A DNA stretch of 64,000 nt, taken from the NCBI GenBank assembly GCA_035552195.1, contig DASZLU010000057.1:1-64000 (forward strand), written 5' to 3'. The translations under genes and the position numbers were made by a program. The stretch is from CAIKMD01 sp035552195 (lineage in GTDB: Bacteria; Pseudomonadota; Alphaproteobacteria; ATCC43930; CGMCC-115725). The notes under the pieces were generated by a model. It was not told where the DNA came from, made no database searches, and worked only from the letters and a program-made list of their open reading frames with translations. This document shows positions 15,862 through 24,376 of the stretch, one piece after another. The stretch's first letter is position 1; every line of letters begins with the position of its first letter.

Positions 15862-16911
15862 ATGGATTTCGGTTATTTCACGCTGAGCGACAACCACTAC
15901 GACAACAATGCGCGCGGCGCGAACCAGTTCGTCGAGGATATTCTCGACGAGACGCTCTATGCCGACGAGCTCGGCTTTCATTCGGCCTGGATCGGCGAGC
16001 ATCATTTCAGCTCGCTCGGCGTCCTCTCCTGCCCCGATCTGACGCTCGCTTATGCCGCCGCGCGCACCAAGAAGATACGTCTTGCGCCGGCCGTCACCGT
16101 CTTGCCGCTGCATCATCCGATCCGCGTGGCGGAGCAATGGGCGAGCCTCGATCTCCTCTCGGGCGGCCGCGTCGATTGGGCGGCGGGGCGCGGCTATGAT
16201 TCGCGCGAATACGAACCCTTCAACGTCTCCTTCGCCGAGAACCAGGCGATCTTCAACGAAGGCATGGAGATCGTGAAGAAGCTGTGGGCCGGCACCGGAC
16301 CGGTCACGCACAAAGGAAAATATTATTCCTTCGAGAACATGACCATCACGCCGCAACCGGTGCAGAAGCCCATCCCGGCCTACGTCGCGTCATTCTCCAA
16401 GCCCTCGATCGAACTCGCCGCGCGCCTCGATTGCGGCCTTGTCGTCGCGCCTTTTGCCGCGGCGATGAGCTATGGCGGCCTCAAGCAGGTCGCCGACCTA
16501 TATAAGGAGACGTGCGCTAAGGCCGGCAACAAGCCCGGGCGGCTGATCTGCTCGTACTTCGCGCATTTCGCCGACAACAAAGAACAGGAGATGGCGCAGC
16601 GCGCGCGGCAAATCCGCTATTACAAGGAGTGCGTGATCCCGGCCTTCCCGAGCGACTTGGCCAAAGCACCGCCCTCTTATCGCTACATGGTCGAGATGAC
16701 CGAGCGGCTGCATCACGTGAAGGCCGAAGATCTAACCGAGAACTCGGTCCTGCTCGGCTCCGCACAGCAGATCACCGACACGCTGAAGAAAGCCGAGGCG
16801 GCCGGCTTCAACGAAGTGATCCTCTATTTCAATGTCGGTCTGAAGCCGCACCAACAGGTGAAAGACGAGATGCAGCGCTTCGCCGAAGAGGTCCGCCCGG
16901 CGTTTCGGTAA
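15862..16911 (+). CDS. LLM-class flavin-dependent oxidoreductase
   Basis: This 349-residue protein has the bacterial luciferase-like TIM barrel: MDFGYFTLSDNHYD start, GFHSAWIGEHHFSS, the APAVTVLPLHHPIRVAEQWA segment, LSGGRVDWAAGRGYD, and PIPAYVASFSKPSIELAA. Members use reduced FMN or F420 to oxidise small organic substrates, often as monooxygenases. ATG is preceded by GGGAGA. It is divergent from the TRAP binding protein and convergent with the Hsp70-like gene (three-base gap). The divergent TRAP gene suggests a link to uptake and degradation of an organic compound; this is inference. Confidence 0.9.
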   Translation: MDFGYFTLSDNHYDNNARGANQFVEDILDETLYADELGFHSAWIGEHHFSSLGVLSCPDLTLAYAAARTKKIRLAPAVTVLPLHHPIRVAEQWASLDLLSGGRVDWAAGRGYDSREYEPFNVSFAENQAIFNEGMEIVKKLWAGTGPVTHKGKYYSFENMTITPQPVQKPIPAYVASFSKPSIELAARLDCGLVVAPFAAAMSYGGLKQVADLYKETCAKAGNKPGRLICSYFAHFADNKEQEMAQRARQIRYYKECVIPAFPSDLAKAPPSYRYMVEMTERLHHVKAEDLTENSVLLGSAQQITDTLKKAEAAGFNEVILYFNVGLKPHQQVKDEMQRFAEEVRPAFR

Positions 16912-16914
16912 CGC

Positions 16915-18180
16915 CTAACCGAACTTCCGTTTCGCGTCCAAGCCGAGGCCTTTGCCGACGGCGCCGAAGACGTCGCCGCTGACGATATCGGCCGCCGGAA
17001 AGAGCTTGCGGATCAGCGCCTGGATCGGACGCGCCATCGAGGACCCGCCGGTCATGAACACGGTGTTGATCTGTGCGGCGGGAACGGCCGCATCGGTTAC
17101 GGTTTGCGCGATGCAATCTTCGACGCGGCGCAGGAGGCCGGCGATCGAGGTCTCGAAATTTTTCTGACTAACAGGGATCGAAAAATCGCTCTCGATGTAG
17201 GCAAGATCGAGCAGCGCTTCGTCGTTCTCGCTGAGCGCGATCTTGACGCGCTCGACATCGCCAATAAGGTGATGGCCGGATTGATGCTCGAGCACCGATA
17301 AAAGCCGCTCCAGCAGCTTCGGCTTCTTCGAGTCCTTGCGCAGCGCCTTGATCTCGGAAACGACCTTGTGCTCGTAGACGAAATTGACGTTCGACCAGGT
17401 CGATAGATCCATATAGATCCAGACCGGCATTTCAAGATTCTTGGTGCCGTAGATCGAGCCGTGGCCAAGGGACGGCATGACCTGCTTCATCGAGAGCTGT
17501 TGATCGAAATCCGTGCCGCCGACACGGACGCCGCGATTGGCAAGGATGTCTTTCGTGCGATCCGCCGCTTTGATCTTGTCGGGCGCGACGCGGACGATCG
17601 AAAAATCCGAGGTGCCACCGCCGATATCGGCCACCAATACCACTTCCTCACGGGCAATCGAGGTCTCGTATTCGAGTGCCGCGGCGATCGGTTCGAACTG
17701 GAATTCGATATGCGCGAAGCCGATCTTGCGCGCGGCTTGTTCCAGATCGCTTTGCGCCTGGCCATCGAGCTCGTTCGAATCCTCGATGAACTGCACCGGG
17801 CGGCCGAGCACGACCTGGCGCATCTCATGACCGATCTGGCCCTCGGTCGTGGTCTTGAGATGGCGCAGATAGAGGCTGAGGATATCGGCAAGTGTGACGT
17901 CGCGTTTTTGGATGCGCGTCTTCTCGTGAAAGAGCGGCCGGCCGATCACGCTTTTCAGCGCCCGCATGAAGCGGCCGTTCTCGCCGGCGAGATAATCGTT
18001 GATCGCGGCGCGGCCGAACGCGACCTTGCCGCTCGTCGAATTGAAGAAGATGGCGCTGGGCAGCGAGCGCTCGGCCGCCTCGAGCATCGCGAGAAAATGC
18101 TCGCCCTCGGTCGCGAGCGCGACGGTCGAATTCGAGGTGCCGAAATCGATGCCGCAATAATGCGGAGCGTTCGCCGCCAC
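16915..18180 (-). CDS. Hsp70-family protein (YegD-like)
   Basis: A 421-residue actin-fold ATPase. The phosphate-1 motif GIDFGTSNSTVAL lies near the start, phosphate-2 VADIGGGTSDFSIV in the middle and the adenosine motif VFMTGGSSMARPI near the end. It corresponds to the nucleotide-binding half of Hsp70 with a short C-terminus and no canonical substrate-binding domain, as in YegD-type proteins. These are chaperone-like proteins of uncertain role. leuB ends 10 bases upstream (18190) on the same strand, so readthrough is likely. Confidence 0.88.
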   Translation of the reverse strand: MAANAPHYCGIDFGTSNSTVALATEGEHFLAMLEAAERSLPSAIFFNSTSGKVAFGRAAINDYLAGENGRFMRALKSVIGRPLFHEKTRIQKRDVTLADILSLYLRHLKTTTEGQIGHEMRQVVLGRPVQFIEDSNELDGQAQSDLEQAARKIGFAHIEFQFEPIAAALEYETSIAREEVVLVADIGGGTSDFSIVRVAPDKIKAADRTKDILANRGVRVGGTDFDQQLSMKQVMPSLGHGSIYGTKNLEMPVWIYMDLSTWSNVNFVYEHKVVSEIKALRKDSKKPKLLERLLSVLEHQSGHHLIGDVERVKIALSENDEALLDLAYIESDFSIPVSQKNFETSIAGLLRRVEDCIAQTVTDAAVPAAQINTVFMTGGSSMARPIQALIRKLFPAADIVSGDVFGAVGKGLGLDAKRKFG

Positions 18181-18189
18181 TAAAACGCG

Positions 18190-19299
18190 CTAAGCCAGCT
18201 TCGCGAGCTCGGCGAGGACGGCGTCGCCCATCTCGGAAGTCGAGACGCGCTTCATGCCCGGCTGCATGATGTCGCCGGTGCGGATGCCGGCGGCGAGCGT
18301 GTTATTGATCGCCTTCTCGACGACCTTGGCTTCCTCGTCCATGTCGAACGAGTAGCGCAGCATCATCGCGAAGGAGAGCATGCAGGCGAGCGGGTTCGCG
18401 GCGTTCTTGCCGGCGATGTCCGGCGCCGAGCCATGGACCGGCTCGTACAGCGCCTTGCGGCGGCCGCTCGAATCCGGCGCGCCGAGCGAGGCGGAGGGCA
18501 GCATGCCGAGCGAGCCGGTCAGCATCGCCGCGCAATCGGACAAGAGATCGCCGAAGAGATTGTCGGTCACGATAACATCGAATTGCTTAGGATTGCGCAC
18601 GAGCTGCATCGCGCAGTTATCGGCATACATATGCGAGAGCTCGACATCCTTGTATTCGGTATCGTGCAGCGTCTGCATTTCCTCGCGCCACAGCACGCCC
18701 GATTCCATGACGTTGGCCTTCTCGACCGAGCAGACTTTGTTGTTGCGCTTGCGCGCGAGTTCGAATGCGACGCGGCCGACGCGAATGATCTCGGGTGTCG
18801 TGTAGACCTGCGTGTTGACGCCGCGCCGCGTGCCGTCGGCCAACGTGGTGATGCCGCGCGGCTCGCCAAAATAAGTGCCGCCGGTCAGCTCGCGGATGAT
18901 GAGGATGTCGAGGCCTTCGATCACTTCCGGCTTCAGCGTTGACGCGCCGATCAGCGGATCGAACACCAGTGCCGGACGCAGATTGGCGAAAAGGTCCATC
19001 TCCTTGCGCAGGCGCAAGAGGCCGCGCTCGGGCTTTTGTGCGAACGGCAGATTGTCCCATTGCGGGCCGCCGACCGCGCCGAACAGCACCGCGTCGCTTT
19101 CCTGCGCGAGCTTCATCGTCTCGTCCGTAAGCGGCGTGCCATGCTTGTCGAAGCTGGCGCCGCCGACGAGGCCTTCCTTCACGTCGAAGCGGGCGATCTT
19201 CTTCTTGTCGAACCATTCGACCACGCGGCGGACTTGGGCCATGACCTCTTGGCCTATGCCGTCACCCGGCAGCGAGAGGATTTTCCGATTGGCGGCCAT
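18190..19299 (-). CDS. leuB: 3-Isopropylmalate dehydrogenase
   Basis: Oxidatively decarboxylates 3-isopropylmalate to 2-ketoisocaproate with NAD, step three of leucine synthesis. The ATG at 19299 gives 369 residues. Longer in-frame starts would run toward leuD and add non-conserved residues. Motifs are LPGDGIGQEV, VGGPQWD, the substrate arginines in LLRLRKEMDLFANLRP, ELTGGTYFG, VTDNLFGDLLSDCAAML (metal aspartates), and EPVHGSAPDIAGKNAANP for NAD binding. It follows leuD by 29 bases in the same orientation. Confidence 0.97.
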   Translation of the reverse strand: MAANRKILSLPGDGIGQEVMAQVRRVVEWFDKKKIARFDVKEGLVGGASFDKHGTPLTDETMKLAQESDAVLFGAVGGPQWDNLPFAQKPERGLLRLRKEMDLFANLRPALVFDPLIGASTLKPEVIEGLDILIIRELTGGTYFGEPRGITTLADGTRRGVNTQVYTTPEIIRVGRVAFELARKRNNKVCSVEKANVMESGVLWREEMQTLHDTEYKDVELSHMYADNCAMQLVRNPKQFDVIVTDNLFGDLLSDCAAMLTGSLGMLPSASLGAPDSSGRRKALYEPVHGSAPDIAGKNAANPLACMLSFAMMLRYSFDMDEEAKVVEKAINNTLAAGIRTGDIMQPGMKRVSTSEMGDAVLAELAKLA

Positions 19300-19328
19300 T
19301 GACGTATCTCCGTTTAGAGCCAGGCCCG

Positions 19329-19934
19329 TTAGAGCCAAGGCTGCGACAGATGCTGCTTCTGCTCGTAAGCGGCGATCTTCGATTCTTTCTTGAGGGTAAG
19401 GCCGATATCGTCGAGCCCGTTCAGGAGGCAATCCTTGAGGAACGGATCGATATCGAATTTCACCGTGCCGCCATCCGGCCGCGTGATCGTCTGGCTGGCG
19501 AGGTCGACGCTGAGGCGCGCGTTGGCACCCTTCTTCGCATCGTCCATCAGCTCGTTGACGATTGCTTGCGGCAGCTTGATCAGCAGCATGCCGTTCTTGA
19601 AGCTGTTGCTATAGAAAATGTCGGCGAAGGACGAAGCGATCACGCATTTGATGCCGAAATCCATCAGCGCCCAGGGCGCATGCTCGCGCGACGAGCCGCA
19701 GCCGAAATTCTCGCCCGCGACCAGGATCTTCGCTTGGCGATAGGCCGGCTGGTTCAGGACGAAATCCGGATTCTCGCTGCCGTCGTCCTTGTAGCGCAGC
19801 TCTTCGAACAAAGCCTTGCCGAGACCGGTGCGCTCGACCGTCTTCAGATGCTGCTTCGGAATGATCTTGTCGGTGTCGACATTGATGATCGGCAGCGGCG
19901 CGGCGACGCCGGTCAGGGTCGTGAATTTATCCAT
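19329..19934 (-). CDS. leuD: 3-Isopropylmalate dehydratase small subunit
   Basis: Small subunit of isopropylmalate isomerase, which pairs with LeuC. The 201-residue length is typical. It starts MDKFTTLTGVAAPLPIINVD, has the conserved DTDKIIPKQHL, FGCGSSREHAPWAL and VIASSFADIFYSNSFKNGMLLI motifs, and a C-terminal FLLNGLDDIGLTL-type stretch. It forms an operon with leuB. LeuC is encoded 1.2 kb away, separated by two plus-strand genes, so the two subunits are made from different transcripts. Confidence 0.97.
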   Translation of the reverse strand: MDKFTTLTGVAAPLPIINVDTDKIIPKQHLKTVERTGLGKALFEELRYKDDGSENPDFVLNQPAYRQAKILVAGENFGCGSSREHAPWALMDFGIKCVIASSFADIFYSNSFKNGMLLIKLPQAIVNELMDDAKKGANARLSVDLASQTITRPDGGTVKFDIDPFLKDCLLNGLDDIGLTLKKESKIAAYEQKQHLSQPWL

Positions 19935-20033
19935 GGGATGCCTCGCTTTTCGCGGTCGACTGTTTAGGCGACAAGGGCAAATTTAGCAAGCGCCGCCATT
20001 GCGTTAGGCCCCGTCCGATCACACATAGGAGCG

Positions 20034-20348
20034 ATGAGCGACCACGGAAACAACCACCCTGAGGCCGAGATTATCCCACCCGGGGCGCCCGATCCCGGGC
20101 GCTCGGCCGATCGGCGCCGGGACGGGCAGGAACGGGCCAGGGTTTGGGCCTGGAGCAACGATCAGCGCTACGCCGGATTGCGTTCCGGCCGGCCAGGACC
20201 GCTGGGCCTGGTCGCGATTTTCGTCGCCCTTATGGCTTTGGGTGTAGTGGGCTTTTTCGTCTTCCTCGGCGCACTCGCCTTCACCCTGCCGCTGATTGGG
20301 GCGCTGCTGCTGGTCGGCGTCATCGGCGGCATTCTGCGCCGGCTTTAA
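20034..20348 (+). CDS. Small two-helix membrane protein of unknown function
   Basis: This 104-residue protein has a polar, proline- and arginine-rich cytoplasmic head (about 1-55, including EARIIPPGAP-like and ARVWAWSNDQRYAGL segments) and two adjacent hydrophobic helices (about 57-77 and 79-99) ending in a basic GGILRRL tail. The start is ATG 20034. It is divergent from leuD. The topology suggests a hairpin inner-membrane protein. I do not recognise a named family. Confidence 0.65.
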   Translation: MSDHGNNHPEAEIIPPGAPDPGRSADRRRDGQERARVWAWSNDQRYAGLRSGRPGPLGLVAIFVALMALGVVGFFVFLGALAFTLPLIGALLLVGVIGGILRRL

Positions 20349-20368
20349 TCCCCTCACCGTCCCGTGAT

Positions 20369-20385
20369 GGCGGCGTTTCGCCGCC
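20369..20385 (+). terminator. GC-rich hairpin after the small membrane protein
   Basis: A perfect 7-bp stem (GGCGGCG 20369-20375, CGCCGCC 20379-20385) with TTT loop, 21 bases after the stop codon. There is no clear U tract, so it may be an RNA-processing or weak termination element. Confidence 0.4.
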
Positions 20386-20429
20386 GTCGATAGAATAAGG
20401 CAAAAGCTTATTCATCGAGGGAGGGAAGC

Positions 20430-21068
20430 ATGCGTTTTGGGAGAGTGTTGGGGCTTGCCGCGATGGTCGCGGCGTCGATCGCGACACGCGCGACGGCCGC
20501 CGATCTGATCGGCGAATGGTCGACGATCCAGATGCCGCCTGCGCCGGAACTCAAGCAGGTCACGGTCGATCCGAAGACCACGGCGCTGCTGCTGTTCGAT
20601 TTCATGAAAGAGAATTGCGGCGCCCGGCCGCGCTGCGTCGAAGCGGTGCCAAAGCTGAAGGCACTCGATGACAAGGCGCGCGCGGCGAAGATGATGGTCG
20701 CCTACACCTTCCCGAACAACGGCGAACCCATCGACCCCGGCATCGCGCCGAAGGACAAGAGCGAGATCGTCGATCAGAAACAGGGCGGACCGGATAAATT
20801 CTACAACGACGATCTCGATCAGCGGCTGAAGGCGCATGGCATCACGACGGTGATCCTGTGCGGCACGTCGGGACAAGGCGTCGGGCTCGGCAGCGCCGCC
20901 GCGGCCGCGCAGCGCGGCTACAAGGTGATCTATCCGATCGATTGCCTGCCGTCGGAAAGCGCGTTCCGCGAAGCCTATGCCGCCTGGCACATGGCCGGCG
21001 GCGGCCCGCCCGTCACGACGAAATCGGTGACGGTGACGCGCAGCGACATGATCAAGTTCGAGAATTAG
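20430..21068 (+). CDS. Secreted isochorismatase-fold protein lacking the catalytic cysteine
   Basis: This 212-residue protein has a signal peptide (MRFGRVLGLAAMVAASIATR, cut near ATA-AD) and an isochorismatase-like Rossmann fold. The aspartate of the triad is at LLLFDFMKEN. The position where the nucleophilic cysteine normally sits (GVxTNxCV) reads CGTSGQGVGLGSA, so no cysteine occupies the nucleophile site. The C-terminus ends TLTRSDMIKF-like (VTVTRSDMIKFEN). It is therefore probably not a classical amidase or isochorismatase and may bind a ligand in the periplasm. A strong hairpin follows, shared with the convergent leuC. Confidence 0.8.
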   Translation: MRFGRVLGLAAMVAASIATRATAADLIGEWSTIQMPPAPELKQVTVDPKTTALLLFDFMKENCGARPRCVEAVPKLKALDDKARAAKMMVAYTFPNNGEPIDPGIAPKDKSEIVDQKQGGPDKFYNDDLDQRLKAHGITTVILCGTSGQGVGLGSAAAAAQRGYKVIYPIDCLPSESAFREAYAAWHMAGGGPPVTTKSVTVTRSDMIKFEN

Positions 21069-21078
21069 TTTTAGTCGT

Positions 21079-21113
21079 CGACATTGCGAGCGAATGCTTC
21101 GCTCGCAATGTCG
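21079..21113. terminator. Bidirectional terminator between convergent genes
   Basis: A perfect 16-bp inverted repeat (arms 21079-21094 and 21098-21113, starting CGACATTGCGAGCGAA) with a 3-base loop. It lies in the 53-base gap between the isochorismatase-like gene and the end of leuC. The arms are long enough to terminate both transcripts. Confidence 0.75.
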
Positions 21114-21121
21114 ATCGAGAC

Positions 21122-22528
21122 TCAGCCGAGGTCGCGAACGTCAGCCAGCTTGCCGGCAATCGCCGCCGCCGCCGCCATCGCCGGGCTCATCAGATGCGTG
21201 CGGCCGTTGCGGCCTTGCCTTCCCTCGAAATTGCGGTTCGAGGTCGAGGCGCAACGCTCGCCCGGCTCGAGCTTGTCGGCATTCATCGCCAGGCACATCG
21301 AGCAGCCCGGCTCCCGCCATTCAAAGCCGGCCTCGATGAAGATCTTGTCGAGACCTTCCTCTTCCGCCTGCTCTTTGACGAGGCCCGAGCCCGGCACGAC
21401 CAGCGCGTTGACGCCGGCCGCGACCTTGCGGCCCTTGGCTACCGCCGCCGCCGCGCGCAGATCCTCGATGCGCCCATTGGTGCAGGAGCCGATGAAGGCG
21501 CGCTGCACCACGAGCTCTTTCAGCGGCGTGCCCGCCTTGAGGCCCATATAGTCGAGCGAACGCTCCATCGCGGCGCGTTTCAGCTCGTCCTGCACGTCGG
21601 CCGGGTTTGGCACGATGCCGGTGATCGGCAGCACGTCCTCGGGGCTGGTGCCCCAGGTGACTTGTGGGATGATCGTCGCCGCGTCGAGCTTCACCACCGT
21701 GTCGTAATGTGCGCCCGGATCGGAGGGCAGCGTCTTCCAGAAGGAAAGCGCCTGCTCCCACGCGGCGGCTTTCGGCGCCATCGGCCGGCCCTTGAGGTAT
21801 TCGTACGTCACCTCGTCCGGCGCGACGAGGCCAGCGCGCGCACCGCCTTCGATCGACATGTTGCAGACCGTCATACGGCCTTCCATCGACAGCTTGCGGA
21901 TCGCCGAGCCCGCATATTCGATGACATGGCCGGTGCCGCCGGCGGTGCCGATGTGCCCGATGATGTTGAGGATCAGGTCCTTCGCCGTCACGCCGAACGG
22001 CAGGTCGCCGTCGATCTGCACCAGCATGTTCTTGGCGCGGCGTTGGATCAGCGTCTGCGTCGCAAGCACATGTTCGACCTCGGACGTGCCGATGCCGAAA
22101 GCGAGCGAACCGAACGCACCATGCGTCGCCGTGTGGCTGTCGCCGCACACGATCGTCATGCCGGGCTGGGTCATGCCCTGCTCCGGCCCGATGATGTGGA
22201 CGATGCCCTGGCGCACATCGTTCATCCCGAAATAGGGGATGCCGAATTCCTTGACGTTGCGCTCGAGCGTTTCGATCTGGAAGCGGGATTCCGGCTCCTC
22301 GATGCCGCGCGAGCGATCGGTCGTCGGCACGTTGTGATCGGCGGTGGCGAGCGTTGCCTTCGGGTTGCGCACTTGGCGGCCCGATTCACGCAGGCCGGCG
22401 AAAGCCTGCGGGCTCGTCACCTCGTGAACGAGATGCCGATCGATATAGAGCAGGCACGTGCCGTCCGGCTGCTGGTCGACGAGATGGCTGTCCCAGATCT
22501 TATCGAAAAGAGTACGCGGACCGGCCAT
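21122..22528 (-). CDS. leuC: 3-Isopropylmalate dehydratase large subunit
   Basis: Large, iron-sulfur subunit of isopropylmalate isomerase in leucine synthesis. The 468-residue length is typical. Motifs include FDKIWDSHLV, LVHEVTSPQAFAGLR, VCGDSHTATHGAFG, VGSCTNGRIEDLRAA-type (IGSCTNG), and GCSMCLAMN; the cluster cysteines sit in the last two plus an earlier one. It lies directly after rplS (3-base gap) on the same strand, the alphaproteobacterial order rpsP-rimM-trmD-rplS-leuC. Confidence 0.97.
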   Translation of the reverse strand: MAGPRTLFDKIWDSHLVDQQPDGTCLLYIDRHLVHEVTSPQAFAGLRESGRQVRNPKATLATADHNVPTTDRSRGIEEPESRFQIETLERNVKEFGIPYFGMNDVRQGIVHIIGPEQGMTQPGMTIVCGDSHTATHGAFGSLAFGIGTSEVEHVLATQTLIQRRAKNMLVQIDGDLPFGVTAKDLILNIIGHIGTAGGTGHVIEYAGSAIRKLSMEGRMTVCNMSIEGGARAGLVAPDEVTYEYLKGRPMAPKAAAWEQALSFWKTLPSDPGAHYDTVVKLDAATIIPQVTWGTSPEDVLPITGIVPNPADVQDELKRAAMERSLDYMGLKAGTPLKELVVQRAFIGSCTNGRIEDLRAAAAVAKGRKVAAGVNALVVPGSGLVKEQAEEEGLDKIFIEAGFEWREPGCSMCLAMNADKLEPGERCASTSNRNFEGRQGRNGRTHLMSPAMAAAAAIAGKLADVRDLG

Positions 22529-22531
22529 GGA

Positions 22532-22936
22532 TCACGATGCCTTTTCTTGCGTGCCCGTCTCCGGCACTGCCGTGTTGGCGCGCGCGCGCTCGGTGATACG
22601 GGCGGCCTTGCCGCGCAGCGAGCGCAGGTAATAGAGCTTCGCCCGGCGAACGGCGCCGCGGCGCACGACATTGATCTCGGTGATGCGCGGCGAGTAGAGC
22701 GGGAAGATACGCTCGACGCCTTCGCCGTACGAAATCTTGCGCAGCGTGAAGTTCGAGTTCACGCCCGAGTTCTTGCGCGCGATGCAGACGCCTTCGAAGG
22801 CCTGAATACGCTCGCGCTCGCCTTCGACGACTTTCACGCTGACGCGGAGCGTGTCGCCCGGACGGAACTCCGGCGTCGGCCGCAGGGCGGCCAGTTTCTT
22901 GATCTCTTCCTGTTCGAGCGACTGCAGCAGGTTCAT
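22532..22936 (-). CDS. rplS: Large ribosomal subunit protein bL19
   Basis: The ATG at 22936 gives 134 residues. The protein begins MNLLQSLEQEEIKKL and has the L19 core: FRPGDTLRVSVKVVEGERER, IQAFEGVCIARKN, FTLRKISYGEGVERIFPLYSPRI and RRAKLYYLRSLRGKAARI. It sits at the 30S-50S interface. Position after trmD is canonical. The C-terminal tail (about 118-134) is a short alphaproteobacterial-type extension. Confidence 0.98.
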   Translation of the reverse strand: MNLLQSLEQEEIKKLAALRPTPEFRPGDTLRVSVKVVEGERERIQAFEGVCIARKNSGVNSNFTLRKISYGEGVERIFPLYSPRITEINVVRRGAVRRAKLYYLRSLRGKAARITERARANTAVPETGTQEKAS

Positions 22937-22956
22937 CTTTCTCTCCAACCTAGCGA

Positions 22957-23661
22957 TTAGTGGCGACCCTCGCGGGTCAAATATTGTTGCCAAAGATCGG
23001 GCCGGCGCTCGCGCGTCACCCGTTCCGCTTCTGCCATCCGCCAGCGGCGGATGTTTTCGTGATGGCCCGAGAGCAGGACATCGGGCACGGCGCGGCCCTG
23101 CCAATCCTGGGGCCGCGTGTAATGGGGATATTCGAGGAGACCTTGTTGAAAGCTCTCCTCTTCCAAGGTCACGACATCGCCGACGACACCCGGCAGCAAA
23201 CGAATGACCGCGTCGAGCAGCGCGATCGCCGCCGGCTCGCCGCCCGAGAGCACGAAATCGCCGAGGCTCACCTCTTCGATTTGATGCGCTTCGATCACGC
23301 GTTGGTCGATGCCTTCGAACCGGCCGCAGAGCAGCCGCACGCCCGGCCCTTCGGCCAGCGCTGCGACACGCGCCTGATTGAGGCGAGGACCGCGCGGCGA
23401 AAGGCAGATCGTCGGACCGACCGATGGCGTCTCGTTGAGCGCGCGATCGATCACATCGGGCCGCATCACCATGCCCGGCCCCCCACCGAACGGCGCATCG
23501 TCGACCGTGCGATGGCGGTCCCGCGTGAAATTGCGAATGTCGATCGCCTCGACGCGCCAGATACTGTCGGCAAGCGCCTTGCCCGCGAGCGAATGCGCCA
23601 GCGGGCCCGGAAACATCTCCGGGAAGATCGTCAGCACGGTGGCGGTCCAGGACGCGGTCAT
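22957..23661 (-). CDS. trmD: tRNA (guanine-N1)-methyltransferase
   Basis: Methylates G37 of tRNAs, preventing frameshifting. The ATG at 23661, one base after the rimM stop, gives 234 residues. Motifs are TVLTIFPEMFPG, DDAPFGGGPGMVM, CGRFEGIDQRVIE, the trefoil-knot SAM site EVSLGDFVLSGGE, and LEYPHYTRP. A longer in-frame start would overlap rimM by 90 bases and is unlikely. Part of the rpsP-rimM-trmD-rplS operon. Confidence 0.97.
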   Translation of the reverse strand: MTASWTATVLTIFPEMFPGPLAHSLAGKALADSIWRVEAIDIRNFTRDRHRTVDDAPFGGGPGMVMRPDVIDRALNETPSVGPTICLSPRGPRLNQARVAALAEGPGVRLLCGRFEGIDQRVIEAHQIEEVSLGDFVLSGGEPAAIALLDAVIRLLPGVVGDVVTLEEESFQQGLLEYPHYTRPQDWQGRAVPDVLLSGHHENIRRWRMAEAERVTRERRPDLWQQYLTREGRH

Positions 23662-23662
23662 C

Positions 23663-24343
23663 TCAGCCGTCGCCCCTTTCGTCGGCGTCGACAGCGTCTT
23701 CGCTGTTACGCCCATCTTCGTCGCGCCCGTTTTCATCGCGAGACGGCGCATCGAACAGACCCGCCGGCGGCACGACGACGACGCGCTTGTTCGCGATATC
23801 GACGACCGGCACGGCGGCGTTGGTGAACGGCACCACGACCGTCTTGCCTGCCGGATCCTCGATCTCGAGACTGGCGCCCGCGCCGAAATCGTTCACCCCG
23901 CGGATCGTGCCGAAGATCGCGCCGTCGTCCCGCGTCGCTTCGAGACCGATGAGGTCGGTCTCGTAGAACTCGTCTTCCTCGGGCGGCGGCAGAGCGGCGC
24001 GGTTCACGTAAAGCCGCAAGCCGCGCAGCGCCTCGGCCGCATTGCGATCATCGACGCCTTTGATATACGCGATGAGCACGCCCTTTTGCGCGCCGGTGAG
24101 TTCGAGATCGAAACGACGCGCGCCGCTTTCGTCCGAAAGCGGCCCATAAGCGGCGATGGCCTCGGGATCGGCGGTGAAGCTTTTCACCCTTACCCGCCCC
24201 CTGATGCCATGCGCACCGGTGATGATGCCGAGACAGATGCGCGCGGAATCAGTCGATGCCCCCTCACCCTCCCGCTCACGCGGGTCCCTCCCTCTCCCCG
24301 CTGGGGAGAGGGTTGGGGCGAGGGGGAGATCCCGCTCAGCCAT
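23663..24343 (-). CDS. rimM: Ribosome maturation factor RimM with repeat-derived N-terminus
   Basis: RimM helps mature the 30S head by binding S19. The core (ICLGIITGAHGIRGRVRVKSF, then PRC-barrel YETDLIGLEA, VNDFGAGASLEIE, FTNAAVPVVDI) is normal. With the ATG at 24343 the protein has 226 residues, and about 35 residues precede the core. That extension (LPLAPTLSPAGRGRDPRERE) is the translation of a palindromic intergenic-type repeat. No ATG lies between the repeat and the core, so the repeat appears translated. The C-terminus is an acidic tail rich in D, E and R. Gene order rpsP-rimM-trmD is canonical. Confidence 0.93.
   Translation of the reverse strand: MAERDLPLAPTLSPAGRGRDPREREGEGASTDSARICLGIITGAHGIRGRVRVKSFTADPEAIAAYGPLSDESGARRFDLELTGAQKGVLIAYIKGVDDRNAAEALRGLRLYVNRAALPPPEEDEFYETDLIGLEATRDDGAIFGTIRGVNDFGAGASLEIEDPAGKTVVVPFTNAAVPVVDIANKRVVVVPPAGLFDAPSRDENGRDEDGRNSEDAVDADERGDG
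24261..24330. repeat. Palindromic repeat inside the 5' part of rimM
   Basis: The core is a perfect 10-bp inverted repeat (CCCTCTCCCC 24290-24299, GGGGAGAGGG 24303-24312) plus a smaller one (CCCGC 24271-24275, GCGGG 24280-24284), flanked by CCCTCACCCT-type and GGGGCGAGGGGG-type sequence. This class of repeat is common between genes in GC-rich proteobacteria; here it lies in frame within rimM. Confidence 0.75.
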
Positions 24344-24376
24344 CTGCCAATCCTGCATCACCATCAGCCAAATACT

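Noticed and set aside
20858..22960. 700-codon open frame on the plus strand opposite leuC and rplS
   Set aside because: Its sequence is arginine/histidine/alanine-rich antisense of well-conserved genes; long antisense frames are expected at this GC content.
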